Assembly: GCF_032341995.1 (NCBI RefSeq)
Contig: NZ_CP135439.1
Coordinates: 3,245,501-3,309,500, forward strand
DNA length: 64,000 nucleotides
Direction of reading: 5' to 3'
DNA from: Domibacillus sp. DTU_2020_1001157_1_SI_ALB_TIR_016
Lineage (GTDB): Bacteria; Bacillota; Bacilli; Bacillales; Domibacillaceae
Position 1 is the stretch's first letter. Each line of letters starts with the position of its first letter. The translations under genes were made by a program, and so were the position numbers. Of the stretch, positions 43,722 through 53,082 are shown one piece after another. The notes below the pieces were generated by a model, which saw only the letters and a list, made by a program, of their open reading frames with translations, was not told where the DNA came from and searched no databases.

Positions 43722-45083
43722 ATGACTGAAAAAACGACACTTGCGAAATCACTGAAGCTGCATCAAGTTGTATTTATGGGGCTTGCCTGGATGACACCGA
43801 TGATTTTCTTTACCGTTTACGGTGTTGCATTTAAAGCGGCAGGCGGGATGATGGCCGCTGCTTATATCGTTGCTTTTCTGGCTATTTTCTTTACTGCTTA
43901 CAGCTACAGCCGCATGGTCAAAGCGTATCCGATTTCAGGTTCTGCTTACACCTATACGAAAAAAGCAATCCATCCCACAGCCGGATTTTTAGTCGGCTGG
44001 GCTCTATTAATGGATTATATTTTCTCACCCATCATTGCGGTTTTAACTTTTGGCATTTTTATGAATACCGAGTTTCCAGCCATTCCGGTTTTCGTCTGGA
44101 TTATTGTGATGAATGTGGTGCTTGCGGTCGTGAATATTGTCGGCATCAAGTCTGCCGCACGCGTCAGTGGTATTTCGGTTCTTGTACAAATTGGATTTAT
44201 CCTGTTGTTCTGCTTATTCATCGTAAAAGATATTATGACTGGCGACACCGGGTCAAGCTCCCTGTTTTCGCTCGCGCCGTTTTTCGGTGAACATGCTGGA
44301 CTGGGTGCTGTTTTTTCCGGTGCCGCACTGATCTGCTTCTGCTTTCTCGGATTTGACGCCGTCACCACTATGTCAGAAGAAACGATCGAAGCGGATAAAA
44401 CGATCCCGAAAGCCATTTTCCTCATTGTGTTTATGGCTGCGGCGATGTACATTGCGATTTCGTATTTAACGCAGGTTGCTTATCCTGACTTTACATTTAC
44501 CAATCCCGACAATGCCGCTTACAGCCTTGTACAGCTTGTTGGCGGAAACCTCTTAAGCTCGTTATTTATTATGGTATTGATCATCGCTACGTTTACGCAA
44601 GGGGTTTCCTCTGTCACTAGTGTCAGTCGGTTTATGTATGCTTTAGGACGTGAATCGATTCTGCCGGAGAAACTGTTTACCTCTCTTCATCCGAAATATC
44701 AAACACCGGTCGCAAACATCCTGTTTGTCGCTGCCGTTTCTTTATCCGCTGTTTTTATTAATTTAGATACAGCAGTTATGTTTGTCAGCTTTGGCGCTTT
44801 AACTGCTTTTACATTCGTGAATGTATCGGTTATTGCCCATTACTATATAAAGTTAAAGAAGCGTTCACCGAAAGAAACGTTTTTGTATCTTGTTTTCCCA
44901 ATGATCGGTGCCGGGTTTATCGGCTGGCTTCTGACGCTGTTAGATAAGCATACGCTGACATATGGAGTTATCTGGGTCATTGCCGGCTTCATTTACTGGC
45001 AGGCTAGAAAAGCCTGGCTGTCAGCTCAAAGCAAGCAGCGGGATGTTCAAACAAAACCGATTGTGCAGCAAAAAACGATGTGA
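43722..45083 (+). CDS. APC-family permease, probable guanidine-linked transporter
   Basis: 453 residues, 12 helices, APC superfamily: KLHQVVFMGLAWMTPMIFFTVYG in helix 1, YPISGSAYTYTKKAI, and FLGFDAVTTMSEETIEADKTIPKAI in helix 6. AGAGGGTG precedes ATG 43722. It is alone under its own guanidine-I riboswitch. Import of guanidine or a guanidine-releasing compound is the best guess from context, but export cannot be excluded from sequence alone. Confidence 0.85.
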   Translation: MTEKTTLAKSLKLHQVVFMGLAWMTPMIFFTVYGVAFKAAGGMMAAAYIVAFLAIFFTAYSYSRMVKAYPISGSAYTYTKKAIHPTAGFLVGWALLMDYIFSPIIAVLTFGIFMNTEFPAIPVFVWIIVMNVVLAVVNIVGIKSAARVSGISVLVQIGFILLFCLFIVKDIMTGDTGSSSLFSLAPFFGEHAGLGAVFSGAALICFCFLGFDAVTTMSEETIEADKTIPKAIFLIVFMAAAMYIAISYLTQVAYPDFTFTNPDNAAYSLVQLVGGNLLSSLFIMVLIIATFTQGVSSVTSVSRFMYALGRESILPEKLFTSLHPKYQTPVANILFVAAVSLSAVFINLDTAVMFVSFGALTAFTFVNVSVIAHYYIKLKKRSPKETFLYLVFPMIGAGFIGWLLTLLDKHTLTYGVIWVIAGFIYWQARKAWLSAQSKQRDVQTKPIVQQKTM

Positions 45084-45101
45084 GATAATCTAACATAAAC
45101 A

Positions 45102-45131
45102 TTGTTTTCATTTTTTTCAGACTGTTATACT
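45102..45131 (+). promoter_or_regulatory. Promoter of the guanidine degradation operon
   Basis: TTGTTT, an 18-base spacer, then TATACT, about 45 bases before the second aptamer. Confidence 0.6.
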
Positions 45132-45176
45132 TGTTGCATAAACCAATAAAGGTTTTCACATCGCGTTGAAAACAAA

Positions 45177-45301
45177 AAGCTGTCTAGGGTTCCGTTTAAA
45201 GAGTTCTTCTTTAAAGCCTGGTCCGAGAGAGAGCGTACAGCTGCTGCTGTATACACGGAAGGATAAAAGCCTGGGAGATGACCATCTCCCGGGCTTTTAT
45301 C
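45177..45301 (+). promoter_or_regulatory. Guanidine-I (ykkC) riboswitch 2 with terminator
   Basis: CTAGGGTTCCG, a longer P2 arm (TTTAAAGAGTTCTTCTTTAAA), CTGGTCCGAGAG, ACACGGAAGGATAAAAGCC and GGGAGA occur in order. The terminator stem GCCTGGGAGATG/CATCTCCCGGGC at 45267-45296 overlaps the aptamer 3' side. It controls the four catabolic genes that follow. Confidence 0.95.
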
Positions 45302-45363
45302 CTTTTTTCATGATTCCATATGAGCGCCCTGCGCTTTGTTCATTTAAAAGGAGGCTGTTTTAC

Positions 45364-46092
45364 ATGACTGATATGTTAACAAAGTATATTCCTGCCGGCG
45401 GCAAATGGTCCGGCCGGATCAGCCGCGGCAAGTCCATTACATTTACGGCGATGGAGGATGGCGCTAACGTCTCTCTTCTTCTTTATTCCACCATGGATAC
45501 AGCAGAGCGCTACAATATGCCGGATACATTAAAAGCTCAGCACACTGCCCACTTAACGACAGGAAACGTGCTGATGAGTGATAACGGGCGCGTGCTGGCC
45601 AGCCTCACAGATGACTCACTCGGCTGGCATGATACGATTTCCGGTTACATCTCACGCCGTATCGTCGACGAGCGCTACGGACGAACAACCTATCAGGAAA
45701 AACGAAACGACTGGTATCGAAGCGGTGAAGAAAACTTTGCCGTTGAACTGTTCCGAAACGGCCTGACAACACGCGATCTCGTCCCTGTTGTGAATTTGTT
45801 TTCCAAAGTGTACTGCACGGAAGACGGCCGCATGCATTTTGTTTCCGGCCATGCCAAAAAAGGCGACTCTGTGACACTGCGGACGGAATTAGATGTTCTG
45901 CTCGTTTTATCCAATACGCCAAATCCGCTTGACCCAAGCCCCGTCTACCCTTCTGTACCGGTGAAAATCGAAATTACGGATGCAGCACCGGTGCAGGAAG
46001 ACGACCTTTGCTTGAATCACCGCCCGGAAAACCGGCGCGCGTTTGAAAATACATGGGACTACACAATGCTTACTCAAGGAGGAGTTCGATAA
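45364..46092 (+). CDS. Carboxyguanidine deiminase subunit, DUF1989 (urea carboxylase-associated protein 2 type)
   Basis: 242 residues of DUF1989. AAAGGAGG selects ATG 45364. The segments KYIPAGGKWSGRISRGKSI, LTTGNVLMSDNGRVLASLTDDSLGWHDTISG and LFSKVYCTEDG match the family. It lacks the CGSHDT cysteine cluster seen in the next gene. Its stop overlaps the next start (TAATG). Related pairs (CgdA/CgdB) form the heteromeric enzyme that converts carboxyguanidine to allophanate. I do not assign which letter this is. Confidence 0.85.
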   Translation: MTDMLTKYIPAGGKWSGRISRGKSITFTAMEDGANVSLLLYSTMDTAERYNMPDTLKAQHTAHLTTGNVLMSDNGRVLASLTDDSLGWHDTISGYISRRIVDERYGRTTYQEKRNDWYRSGEENFAVELFRNGLTTRDLVPVVNLFSKVYCTEDGRMHFVSGHAKKGDSVTLRTELDVLLVLSNTPNPLDPSPVYPSVPVKIEITDAAPVQEDDLCLNHRPENRRAFENTWDYTMLTQGGVR

Positions 46093-46745
46093 TGGCGGTA
46101 TTACATCATGTTGTGAGTGATCGAAAAGCAGAGGATGCTTTTTACAATAAAACCATCCCAGCGGGAGATGGCTGGACGTATACGCTAGAGCCGGGACAGG
46201 TGCTTCGTATTGTCGACTTGGAGGGAAATCAAGCAGCGGACACATTGTTTTATGATGCTGATAATCCGGCGGATCATTACAGTGCGGTCAACACGATTAC
46301 GCGCCAGGGCAATATGTATTTAACAACCGGCTCTGTTCTTTTATCTGAATCAGGCAAAGAACTGGTCAAAATTGTGGCTGATACGTGCGGCAGTCACGAT
46401 ACGATCGGCGGCGCCTGCTCAGCACAAAGCAACACAGTGCGCTACTCACACGATACGCTGCCGATGCATAACTGCCGTGATACGTTTATGCTGCAGCTTT
46501 CCAAAAACGACCCACGCTTTACAAAGCGGGATTTAGCTCCTAACGTCAACTTTTTCATGAATGTACCGGTCACACCAGACGGCGGATTAACCTTTGCTGA
46601 CGGTGTTTCGGCTCCCGGCTACTACGTGGAAATGCAGGCAGTGAGTCGGACACTTGTCCTAATCAGCAACTGCCCGCAGTTAAACAATCCTTGCAACGCC
46701 TTCAATCCGACACCGATTCAACTGCTAATCTGGAATCAAAACTAA
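46092..46745 (+). CDS. Carboxyguanidine deiminase subunit, DUF1989 (urea carboxylase-associated protein 1 type)
   Basis: 217 residues, DUF1989. The segments IPAGDGWTYTLEPGQVLRIVDLEG and NQAADTLFYDAD, and the Cys/His-bearing VADTCGSHDTIGGACSAQS and HNCRDTFM, suggest this subunit holds the metal or catalytic cysteines. Translation is coupled to the previous subunit by a one-base overlap. It is part of the guanidine pathway together with the carboxylase downstream. Confidence 0.87.
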   Translation: MAVLHHVVSDRKAEDAFYNKTIPAGDGWTYTLEPGQVLRIVDLEGNQAADTLFYDADNPADHYSAVNTITRQGNMYLTTGSVLLSESGKELVKIVADTCGSHDTIGGACSAQSNTVRYSHDTLPMHNCRDTFMLQLSKNDPRFTKRDLAPNVNFFMNVPVTPDGGLTFADGVSAPGYYVEMQAVSRTLVLISNCPQLNNPCNAFNPTPIQLLIWNQN

Positions 46746-46758
46746 AGGAGCGATGACC

Positions 46759-49700
46759 ATGTTTACAAAAGTATTAATTGCCAACCGCGGAGCCATTGCC
46801 GTCCGCATTGAACGAACCCTTCGCCAAATGGGCATCGCCTCTGTTGCCGTCTACACGAAAGCAGACCAGGACAGCCTGCATGTTGATTTAGCAGATGAAG
46901 CGATTTTAATTGGGGAAGGCGCAGCAAAAGACAGCTATTTAAATACCGAGCTTATTTTAAACACCGCTATCCAAACAGGCGCTCAGGCTATTCACCCCGG
47001 ATACGGATTTCTAAGCGAAAACGCTGATTTTGCCCGTGCCTGCCGCGAAAATGGCATTGCATTTATCGGCCCAACACCAGAACAAATGGAGCTGTTCGGC
47101 TTAAAGCATTCTGCCCGTGAAATGGCGGAAAAAGCGGGCGTCCCGCTTCTTCCCGGTACAGCACTCATTACAGATCTTCAAACAGCTTTGTCAGAAGCAG
47201 CACAAATCGGCTATCCGGTTATGCTGAAAAGCACAGCAGGCGGCGGCGGCATCGGCATGCGTGTCTGCGGGGATGAAACTGCGCTTCGTGACGCCTTCGA
47301 TTCAGTCTGCCGTCTGGCCGAGACCAACTTTAACAATGGCGGTGTGTTTTTAGAAAAATACATTCAAAAAGCGCGCCATGTAGAAGTGCAAATTTTCGGC
47401 AATGAATTCGGTGAGGTAGCCGCGCTTGGCGAGCGGGATTGCTCGATTCAGCGGCGCAATCAAAAAGTCGTTGAGGAAAGCCCGGCTCCCTGCCTCTCTT
47501 CTGCGGTCCGTAAACAAATGCTCGACTCTGCCAAGCGTCTTGCAGAAGAAGTAGGCTACCGGAGTGCTGGAACCGTCGAGTTTTTATATGATCCAGAAGC
47601 AGAACAGTTTTATTTTCTTGAAGTAAATACCCGGCTTCAAGTCGAGCATGGCGTGACGGAGGAAGTGCTTGGCATCGATTTAGTAGAATGGATGGTGCGC
47701 GAGGCAGCAGGCGAATTACGCGGGCTCAGCCACTTGTACAAAGCGCCAAAAGGCCACAGTATTCAAGCTCGCATTTATGCAGAAGACTGCTTGAACGACT
47801 TCCGGCCAAGCGGCGGCCAGCTCGACCAGGTCCGCTTTTCTGAACAAGCCCGCATTGAAACATGGGTGCGGGACGGGCTGAACGTGACGTCTCTTTACGA
47901 CCCTATGCTTGCGAAAGTGATTGTTCATGCTGATACGCGCGAAGCAGCCATCGACAAGCTGCACGCAGCACTTTGTGAAACGCGCCTTTACGGTGTCACA
48001 ACGAACCTTCAATTCATTCAAGCGCTCCTGCAGGAAAACGACTGCCGAAGCGGTCTTGTTCATACCCGTATGCTCGACGGTTTTACACCGGCGGAACAGG
48101 CGATTGAAGTGCTTGACGGCGGCATTCAAACGACCGTGCAGGACTGGCCGGGCCGCATCGGCCACTGGGATGTAGGCGTTCCTCCGTGCGGACCGATGGA
48201 TCCTTTTTCGTTCCGAATCGGCAATAAACTTTTAGGGAATGAAGACCGGGCTGCTGGTCTTGAACTGACTCTTCGCGGCGGGTCTTACCGTTTTCGCAGC
48301 GATACTCCTTTTTGCCTGACAGGAGCGGACATGAAGGCTGTACTGGATAAAGAAGCGGTGCCTATGTATACGGTTGTGCAGGCAAAGCGCGGACAGGTGC
48401 TGACGTTCGGTGAAGCCGAAACAGGCATGCGCACTTACTTCCTCGTCGCAGGCGGTTTAGATATGCCGCTTCACCTCGGCAGTGCCGCAACGTTCACCCT
48501 TGGCGGATTCGGCGGACATGGCGGACGGGCGCTGCGGACGGGAGATGTTTTGCAGGTTCATCCTGTTTCCCTTCCTTCTCCTGCGGCGCTTGCGGCAGAC
48601 AAACAGCCGGTTTTAACAAAAGAATGGACCATTGGTGTGATCCCAGGCCCTCATTGTACAACTGAATTTTTATTGCCGGAATACCTGGAGCAGCTCACTG
48701 AAACAAGCTGGGAAGTTCACTTTAACAGCTCGCGCACTGGTGTCCGCTTAATTGGGCCTGCCCCGCTTTGGACACGTGAAGACGGCGGTGAAGCCGGCCT
48801 TCATCCGTCTAATATTCATGATAATGCGTATGCCATCGGAACACTTGACTTAACAGGTGACATGCCGATTTTACTTGGTCCGGACGGGCCGAGCCTGGGC
48901 GGATTTGTCTGCCCGGTCACGACGGCTTCCGCAGAATTTTGGAAGATCGGCCAGCTGCACGCCGGCGACCGCATCCGTTTTCAGCTGCTCACGCTTCAGG
49001 AAGCCGAAGCTCTTCGCCAGGCACAAGAGGAGCATTTGAATGCCATTGGGTTAAAGGAAGTGTCTTCTCTGCTTCCATCGCTTCCAGAAAAAGCGGCCCG
49101 TCTTACGCCGGATTATCCGATTCTCGTTGAGCAGTCAACGGGCAGCTTCCCAATGACGATCCGGGCAGCAGGCGACGAACACGTACTGGTTGAATACGGT
49201 GATATGGAGCTTGACCTTCTGCTTCGTTTTCAAGTTCACGCTTTAATGGAAGCCGTTCAAGCACGCTCTGACATTCCGGTTCTTGATTTAACGCCGGGTA
49301 TCCGTTCCTTGCAGGTTCATATCGATGCTTCTCAAATGTCGATCACGGAGCTTTGCGAAGTTCTTGCAGCGATCGATGAAAAGCTTCCGCCTCTTGAAGA
49401 AATTGAAGTGCCATCGCGCATCGTCCGGCTTCCCCTTTCTTGGGATGATCCGGCGACGCAGCTGGCCATCGAGCGCTATCAGAAAAACGTCCGCCCTGAC
49501 GCTCCGTGGTGCCCGAGCAACCTCGAATTTATCCGCCGGGTCAACGGGTTAAACGACATCGAAGATGTAAAACGTATCGTATTTGACGCTAATTATCTTG
49601 TTCTCGGCCTGGGAGATGTTTACCTCGGTGCCCCTGTCGCAACGCCGGTCGACCCACGCCACCGTCTTGTGACCACTAAATACAACCCGGCTCGTACATG

Positions 49701-50415
49701 GACGCCGGAAAACGCAGTCGGGATCGGTGGTGCCTACATGTGTGTATACGGCATGGAAGGACCAGGAGGCTATCAGTTTGTCGGCCGTACTGTACAGGTT
49801 TGGAACCGGCTTCGTGAAACCGAAAGCTTCCAGGCTGGCAAGCCGTGGCTGCTCCGTTTCTTCGACCAAATTCAATTTTATCCGGTTAGTGCGGACGAAC
49901 TGCTTGAAATGCGTGAAGACTTCCTGCGCGGACGTTTTGAAATCGACATTACGGAAACCACCTTTAAACTCGGCGACTATTTAGCTTTTCTTGAATCCAT
50001 TGAAGAAAGCGCCCAGGAATTCCGCCAAACACAGCAGGCTGCTTTCCGTGCCGAGCGGGAAAGCTGGCGCGAGCTTGGCCTTACGGAATATGTGTCCGAA
50101 CACGAAGCAGCAGAGCCAGCGGAAGAAACCATTCCGGAAGGAGCGGAAGCGGTCCGCTGCTCAATGCCTGGAAGTGTGTGGAAGGTTCTTGTTTCTCCAG
50201 GAGACGAAGTGAAGAAAGGCGATACGCTTATCATTGAAGAAAGCATGAAAATGGAGTTTCCCCAGCCGGCTCCATGTGATGGCTTTGTCGAGTCTGTTTA
50301 TGTAGCGCCAGGAGATGAAGTTCATGCGGGACAGTTGATTGTTTCCATTACAAAAGAAAAGCGAGGTGCTTTTGATGCAGACGATAAACCTGCCGAAAAC
50401 GTTATCCATTCGTGA
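46759..50415 (+). CDS. Guanidine carboxylase (biotin-dependent, urea carboxylase homologue)
   Basis: 1218 residues. ATG 46759 lies eight bases after AAAGGAG; ATG 46753 is too close. Residues 1-445: biotin carboxylase (ANRGAIAVRIERTL, GGGGIGMRVC, FLEVNTRLQVEHGVTE). About 448-1120: carboxyltransferase of the KipA/KipI type (TTVQDWPGRIGHWDVGVPP). C-terminus: biotinyl domain with EESMKMEF, biotin on Lys1164. Enzymes in ykkC operons with DUF1989 pairs prefer guanidine over urea and make carboxyguanidine with ATP and bicarbonate. It overlaps the next gene by 41 bases. Confidence 0.92.
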   Translation: MFTKVLIANRGAIAVRIERTLRQMGIASVAVYTKADQDSLHVDLADEAILIGEGAAKDSYLNTELILNTAIQTGAQAIHPGYGFLSENADFARACRENGIAFIGPTPEQMELFGLKHSAREMAEKAGVPLLPGTALITDLQTALSEAAQIGYPVMLKSTAGGGGIGMRVCGDETALRDAFDSVCRLAETNFNNGGVFLEKYIQKARHVEVQIFGNEFGEVAALGERDCSIQRRNQKVVEESPAPCLSSAVRKQMLDSAKRLAEEVGYRSAGTVEFLYDPEAEQFYFLEVNTRLQVEHGVTEEVLGIDLVEWMVREAAGELRGLSHLYKAPKGHSIQARIYAEDCLNDFRPSGGQLDQVRFSEQARIETWVRDGLNVTSLYDPMLAKVIVHADTREAAIDKLHAALCETRLYGVTTNLQFIQALLQENDCRSGLVHTRMLDGFTPAEQAIEVLDGGIQTTVQDWPGRIGHWDVGVPPCGPMDPFSFRIGNKLLGNEDRAAGLELTLRGGSYRFRSDTPFCLTGADMKAVLDKEAVPMYTVVQAKRGQVLTFGEAETGMRTYFLVAGGLDMPLHLGSAATFTLGGFGGHGGRALRTGDVLQVHPVSLPSPAALAADKQPVLTKEWTIGVIPGPHCTTEFLLPEYLEQLTETSWEVHFNSSRTGVRLIGPAPLWTREDGGEAGLHPSNIHDNAYAIGTLDLTGDMPILLGPDGPSLGGFVCPVTTASAEFWKIGQLHAGDRIRFQLLTLQEAEALRQAQEEHLNAIGLKEVSSLLPSLPEKAARLTPDYPILVEQSTGSFPMTIRAAGDEHVLVEYGDMELDLLLRFQVHALMEAVQARSDIPVLDLTPGIRSLQVHIDASQMSITELCEVLAAIDEKLPPLEEIEVPSRIVRLPLSWDDPATQLAIERYQKNVRPDAPWCPSNLEFIRRVNGLNDIEDVKRIVFDANYLVLGLGDVYLGAPVATPVDPRHRLVTTKYNPARTWTPENAVGIGGAYMCVYGMEGPGGYQFVGRTVQVWNRLRETESFQAGKPWLLRFFDQIQFYPVSADELLEMREDFLRGRFEIDITETTFKLGDYLAFLESIEESAQEFRQTQQAAFRAERESWRELGLTEYVSEHEAAEPAEETIPEGAEAVRCSMPGSVWKVLVSPGDEVKKGDTLIIEESMKMEFPQPAPCDGFVESVYVAPGDEVHAGQLIVSITKEKRGAFDADDKPAENVIHS

Positions 50416-52120
50416 GTTAAAGAAGGGCTACCAATCTGGCAGCTTAAAGCCGGAGATGGTCGTTGAACAAATTATCGAACGGTCTGAGACTGACCGGGAC
50501 ATGAATATTTGGATTACACCGCCGTCCTGGAGCTTCATCCGCCCTTACGTGGAGCGGTTAAAGACTATCGATCCATCCCAGGCACCGCTTTGGGGCATTC
50601 CGTTTGCCATTAAAGACAACATCGACCTTGCTGGTGTGGCGACAACAGCGGGGTGTGCAGAATTTGCTTACACACCCGATGAACATGCAACCGTCGTTGG
50701 GCGCTTGATTGACGCCGGTGCTATTCCAGTCGGAAAAACAAACCTGGACCAATTTGCGACTGGCCTCGTTGGAACAAGAAGCCCGTATGGCGAAACGCAA
50801 AATGCGCTGAACCCCGATTTAATCAGCGGTGGTTCAAGCGCGGGCTCCGCCGTATCCGTCGCCCGCGGCCAGGCAGCTTTTTCACTCGGCACAGACACAG
50901 CAGGATCCGGACGCGTACCGGCCGGGCTCAACCGATTGATCGGCTACAAGCCGAGCCTGGGTGCATGGCCGGTCAAAGGTGTCGTTCCGGCGTGTGCGAG
51001 CCTTGATTGTGTAACGGTTTTTGCCAACAGCTTAGATGATGCAGATCTTGTCGATCAAGCTGCCCGTGGCTTTGATGCCCGGGACCCATGGTCGAAACAG
51101 ATTACACGCCAGGCATCAGCGCTTCCCCAAAAAATATTAGTACCAAGCGAATTGCCGGTTTTTTACGGACCATTCGCAGATCAATACAAACAAGCCTGGC
51201 AGCATACGTTAGAAAAGCTGCATGCGCTCGGTCTGCCTGTTGAATCGATCGATGTCACCTACCTTTCCGAGGCGGCGGCTGTTTTATACGACGGCCCGTG
51301 GGTAGCAGAGCGCTGGGCTGATTTGGGCTCGTTCATTAACGAACATCAAAGCGCCGTATTCCCGGTAACAGAAACCGTATTACGATCCGGAGCTAAGCCG
51401 GAATATGATGCCGCCTCCCTTTTCAAGGCAATGCATACGCTTCAGGCGTTTAAACAAAAAGCTCATCAGCAGCTGCAAGATGCCGTTTTGATTATGCCGA
51501 CAGCCGGCGGTACGTGGACACGCGAAGAGGTCCGCAACAAACCTGTTCAAACAAACAGTCAAATGGGGCTTTATACAAATCACTGCAATTTGCTCGATTT
51601 GTCTGCTGTGAACATTCCGGCCGAAGATGCAGCAGAGAACTTGCCTTTTGGCATCACACTATTTTCAGGACCAAGAGATGAGCATTTGATTACGGGCTTC
51701 GCCGGCTTGTTTTTGCACGGCCGCCGCGCCCCTGAAAAACCATCCACAACGCTCGTTGCTGTCTGCGGCCTTCATATGAAAGGATTTCCGCTTGAAAAGC
51801 AAATGCTCGAGCACGAAGCCATTTTTGTCCGGGAAGCAAAAACAGCTCCCGAATATAAGCTTGTAGAGCTCGATACCATGCCGAAAAAACCAGGGCTCAT
51901 TCGAACAACAGAGGATGGCTTCTCTATTGAACTGGAATTGTGGGAAATGCCTCTTTCTCAATTAGGGTCGTTTGTTTCTCTTATTCCATCGCCGCTTGGT
52001 TTTGGCACTATTGAGCTCGAAGATGGCACACATGTGCAGGGATTCTTGTGTGAAGCAAGCGCGGCAGCGGCCGGAAAAGATATCTCTTCCCTCGGCGGAT
52101 GGCGATATCGCCAAAACTAA
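50375..52120 (+). CDS. atzF: Allophanate hydrolase AtzF-type
   Basis: 581 residues from ATG 50375 (TTG 50372 is possible). The amidase-signature domain is complete: Lys80 in FAIKDNID, cis-Ser154 in GGSSAGS and nucleophile Ser178 in DTAGSGR, spaced as in fatty-acid amide hydrolase. The C-terminal 120 residues form the second domain found in full-length allophanate hydrolases. It splits allophanate to two ammonia and carbon dioxide, completing guanidine assimilation. Confidence 0.93.
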   Translation: MQTINLPKTLSIRELKKGYQSGSLKPEMVVEQIIERSETDRDMNIWITPPSWSFIRPYVERLKTIDPSQAPLWGIPFAIKDNIDLAGVATTAGCAEFAYTPDEHATVVGRLIDAGAIPVGKTNLDQFATGLVGTRSPYGETQNALNPDLISGGSSAGSAVSVARGQAAFSLGTDTAGSGRVPAGLNRLIGYKPSLGAWPVKGVVPACASLDCVTVFANSLDDADLVDQAARGFDARDPWSKQITRQASALPQKILVPSELPVFYGPFADQYKQAWQHTLEKLHALGLPVESIDVTYLSEAAAVLYDGPWVAERWADLGSFINEHQSAVFPVTETVLRSGAKPEYDAASLFKAMHTLQAFKQKAHQQLQDAVLIMPTAGGTWTREEVRNKPVQTNSQMGLYTNHCNLLDLSAVNIPAEDAAENLPFGITLFSGPRDEHLITGFAGLFLHGRRAPEKPSTTLVAVCGLHMKGFPLEKQMLEHEAIFVREAKTAPEYKLVELDTMPKKPGLIRTTEDGFSIELELWEMPLSQLGSFVSLIPSPLGFGTIELEDGTHVQGFLCEASAAAAGKDISSLGGWRYRQN

Positions 52121-52121
52121 A

Positions 52122-52157
52122 AAGCTTCAGCGGCATCGAGCCGCTGAAGCTTTTTTA
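52122..52157. terminator. Terminator of the guanidine operon
   Basis: AAGCTTCAGCGGC pairs with GCCGCTGAAGCTT, T6 after; A-run before. It can also end the minus gene at 52155. Confidence 0.85.
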
Positions 52158-52589
52158 TGAGCGCGTAAACAGCTCCCGAACATAAGCGCCAAGCTGTTCA
52201 TCTGTTAAATTACTGGCAGCCGCCCCGCGGATCATATCCACCGTGAGGACGGGTTTTTTCTTCGAGTGAAGAATGTCCGTCATCCAAAGCGTTTTATATT
52301 TTGTATGTTCTTTTTGAACGAGATTCATTGCTTCTTCTGCGGTTTCCACCTTTAATCTGCTCCAATGCATCGCAATTTTAAAAAGCGACGGGTGGCTGAG
52401 AGACAAGGAAGCCAAAAGTATGTATTGAATAAGGACATTAATCACCTCATCTCGCAGGTGGTACCGCTTATTTAAATCGGCAATAACAGTAAGATCCATA
52501 TTAGAGACGGAATCTTTTCCAGTGGTATGCATGATCATCTGCCGTGGACTAATGCTTTTAAAATATGCGGCAGCGTTATGGCTCGTCAT
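52155..52589 (-). CDS. DnaB/DnaD-type primosome domain protein (stand-alone C-terminal domain)
   Basis: 144 residues from ATG 52589, after AAGGAGG; the longer open frame has no ribosome site. YFKSISPRQMI, the helix VINVLIQYILLA and IAMHWSRLKVETAEEAMNLVQKEH match the DDBH2 domain of the replication-initiation proteins DnaB and DnaD. Full-length DnaB has about 470 residues, so this is a short paralogue carrying only the ssDNA-binding-type domain. The role is unknown; it may modulate helicase loading. Confidence 0.7.
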   Translation of the reverse strand: MTSHNAAAYFKSISPRQMIMHTTGKDSVSNMDLTVIADLNKRYHLRDEVINVLIQYILLASLSLSHPSLFKIAMHWSRLKVETAEEAMNLVQKEHTKYKTLWMTDILHSKKKPVLTVDMIRGAAASNLTDEQLGAYVRELFTRS

Positions 52590-52749
52590 TGAGAGTGTCC
52601 TCCTTTTTAAAGAATGCTTATTCCTTTTCTTTCCCCGCCTGCCCCTTTCTAAAGCCTTCTTTTTTCTAGAAAATGTTTGAAGTTCCGTATTCCCGGCTAT
52701 TCTACTACACAAAAGCTCTTTTAAGCCGAAAAAAGAAAGGACTTTTCCG

Positions 52750-53046
52750 ATGAGCACAATAAAAGATCTTCACCACACAGATGAACCCGTTCAAGAAACC
52801 GGCACCTACATTTGTGCCGCTGGCAAAAGGGAAGAATTAAAGGAAGGCGAACAATTTCCTGTCTGCCCGAATACAAATGCACCGACCACCTGGCGCCATG
52901 AAGATCATATACACAATACCGGCGACCGCGTGACAGAAGCCGGTACGTATGTAGATGAAGACAAAGACAAAGTGGAGCTTGCACAGGGCGATACTTTTCC
53001 ATCCTGCCCTAAATCCGGACAATCTACAGCATGGAAACACGCTTAA
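52750..53046 (+). CDS. YjzC-like protein with two tandem copies
   Basis: 98 residues. Two copies of one module: ETGTYICAAGKREELKEGE-QFPVCP...TTWRH and EAGTYVDEDKDKVELAQGD-TFPSCP...TAWKH. Each ends with a single Cys-Pro and a Trp-basic-His. Single-copy YjzC in Bacillus is about 60 residues. It could bind metal through the two CP and H residues. Function is unknown. ATG 52750 follows AAAGGAC. Confidence 0.6.
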   Translation: MSTIKDLHHTDEPVQETGTYICAAGKREELKEGEQFPVCPNTNAPTTWRHEDHIHNTGDRVTEAGTYVDEDKDKVELAQGDTFPSCPKSGQSTAWKHA

Positions 53047-53082
53047 TAAAAAACAGCCTCTCCTGCCAGAGGCTGTTTTTTA
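53046..53082. terminator. Bidirectional terminator
   Basis: AACAGCCTCT pairs with AGAGGCTGTT, A-run before and T-run after, between convergent genes. Confidence 0.85.
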
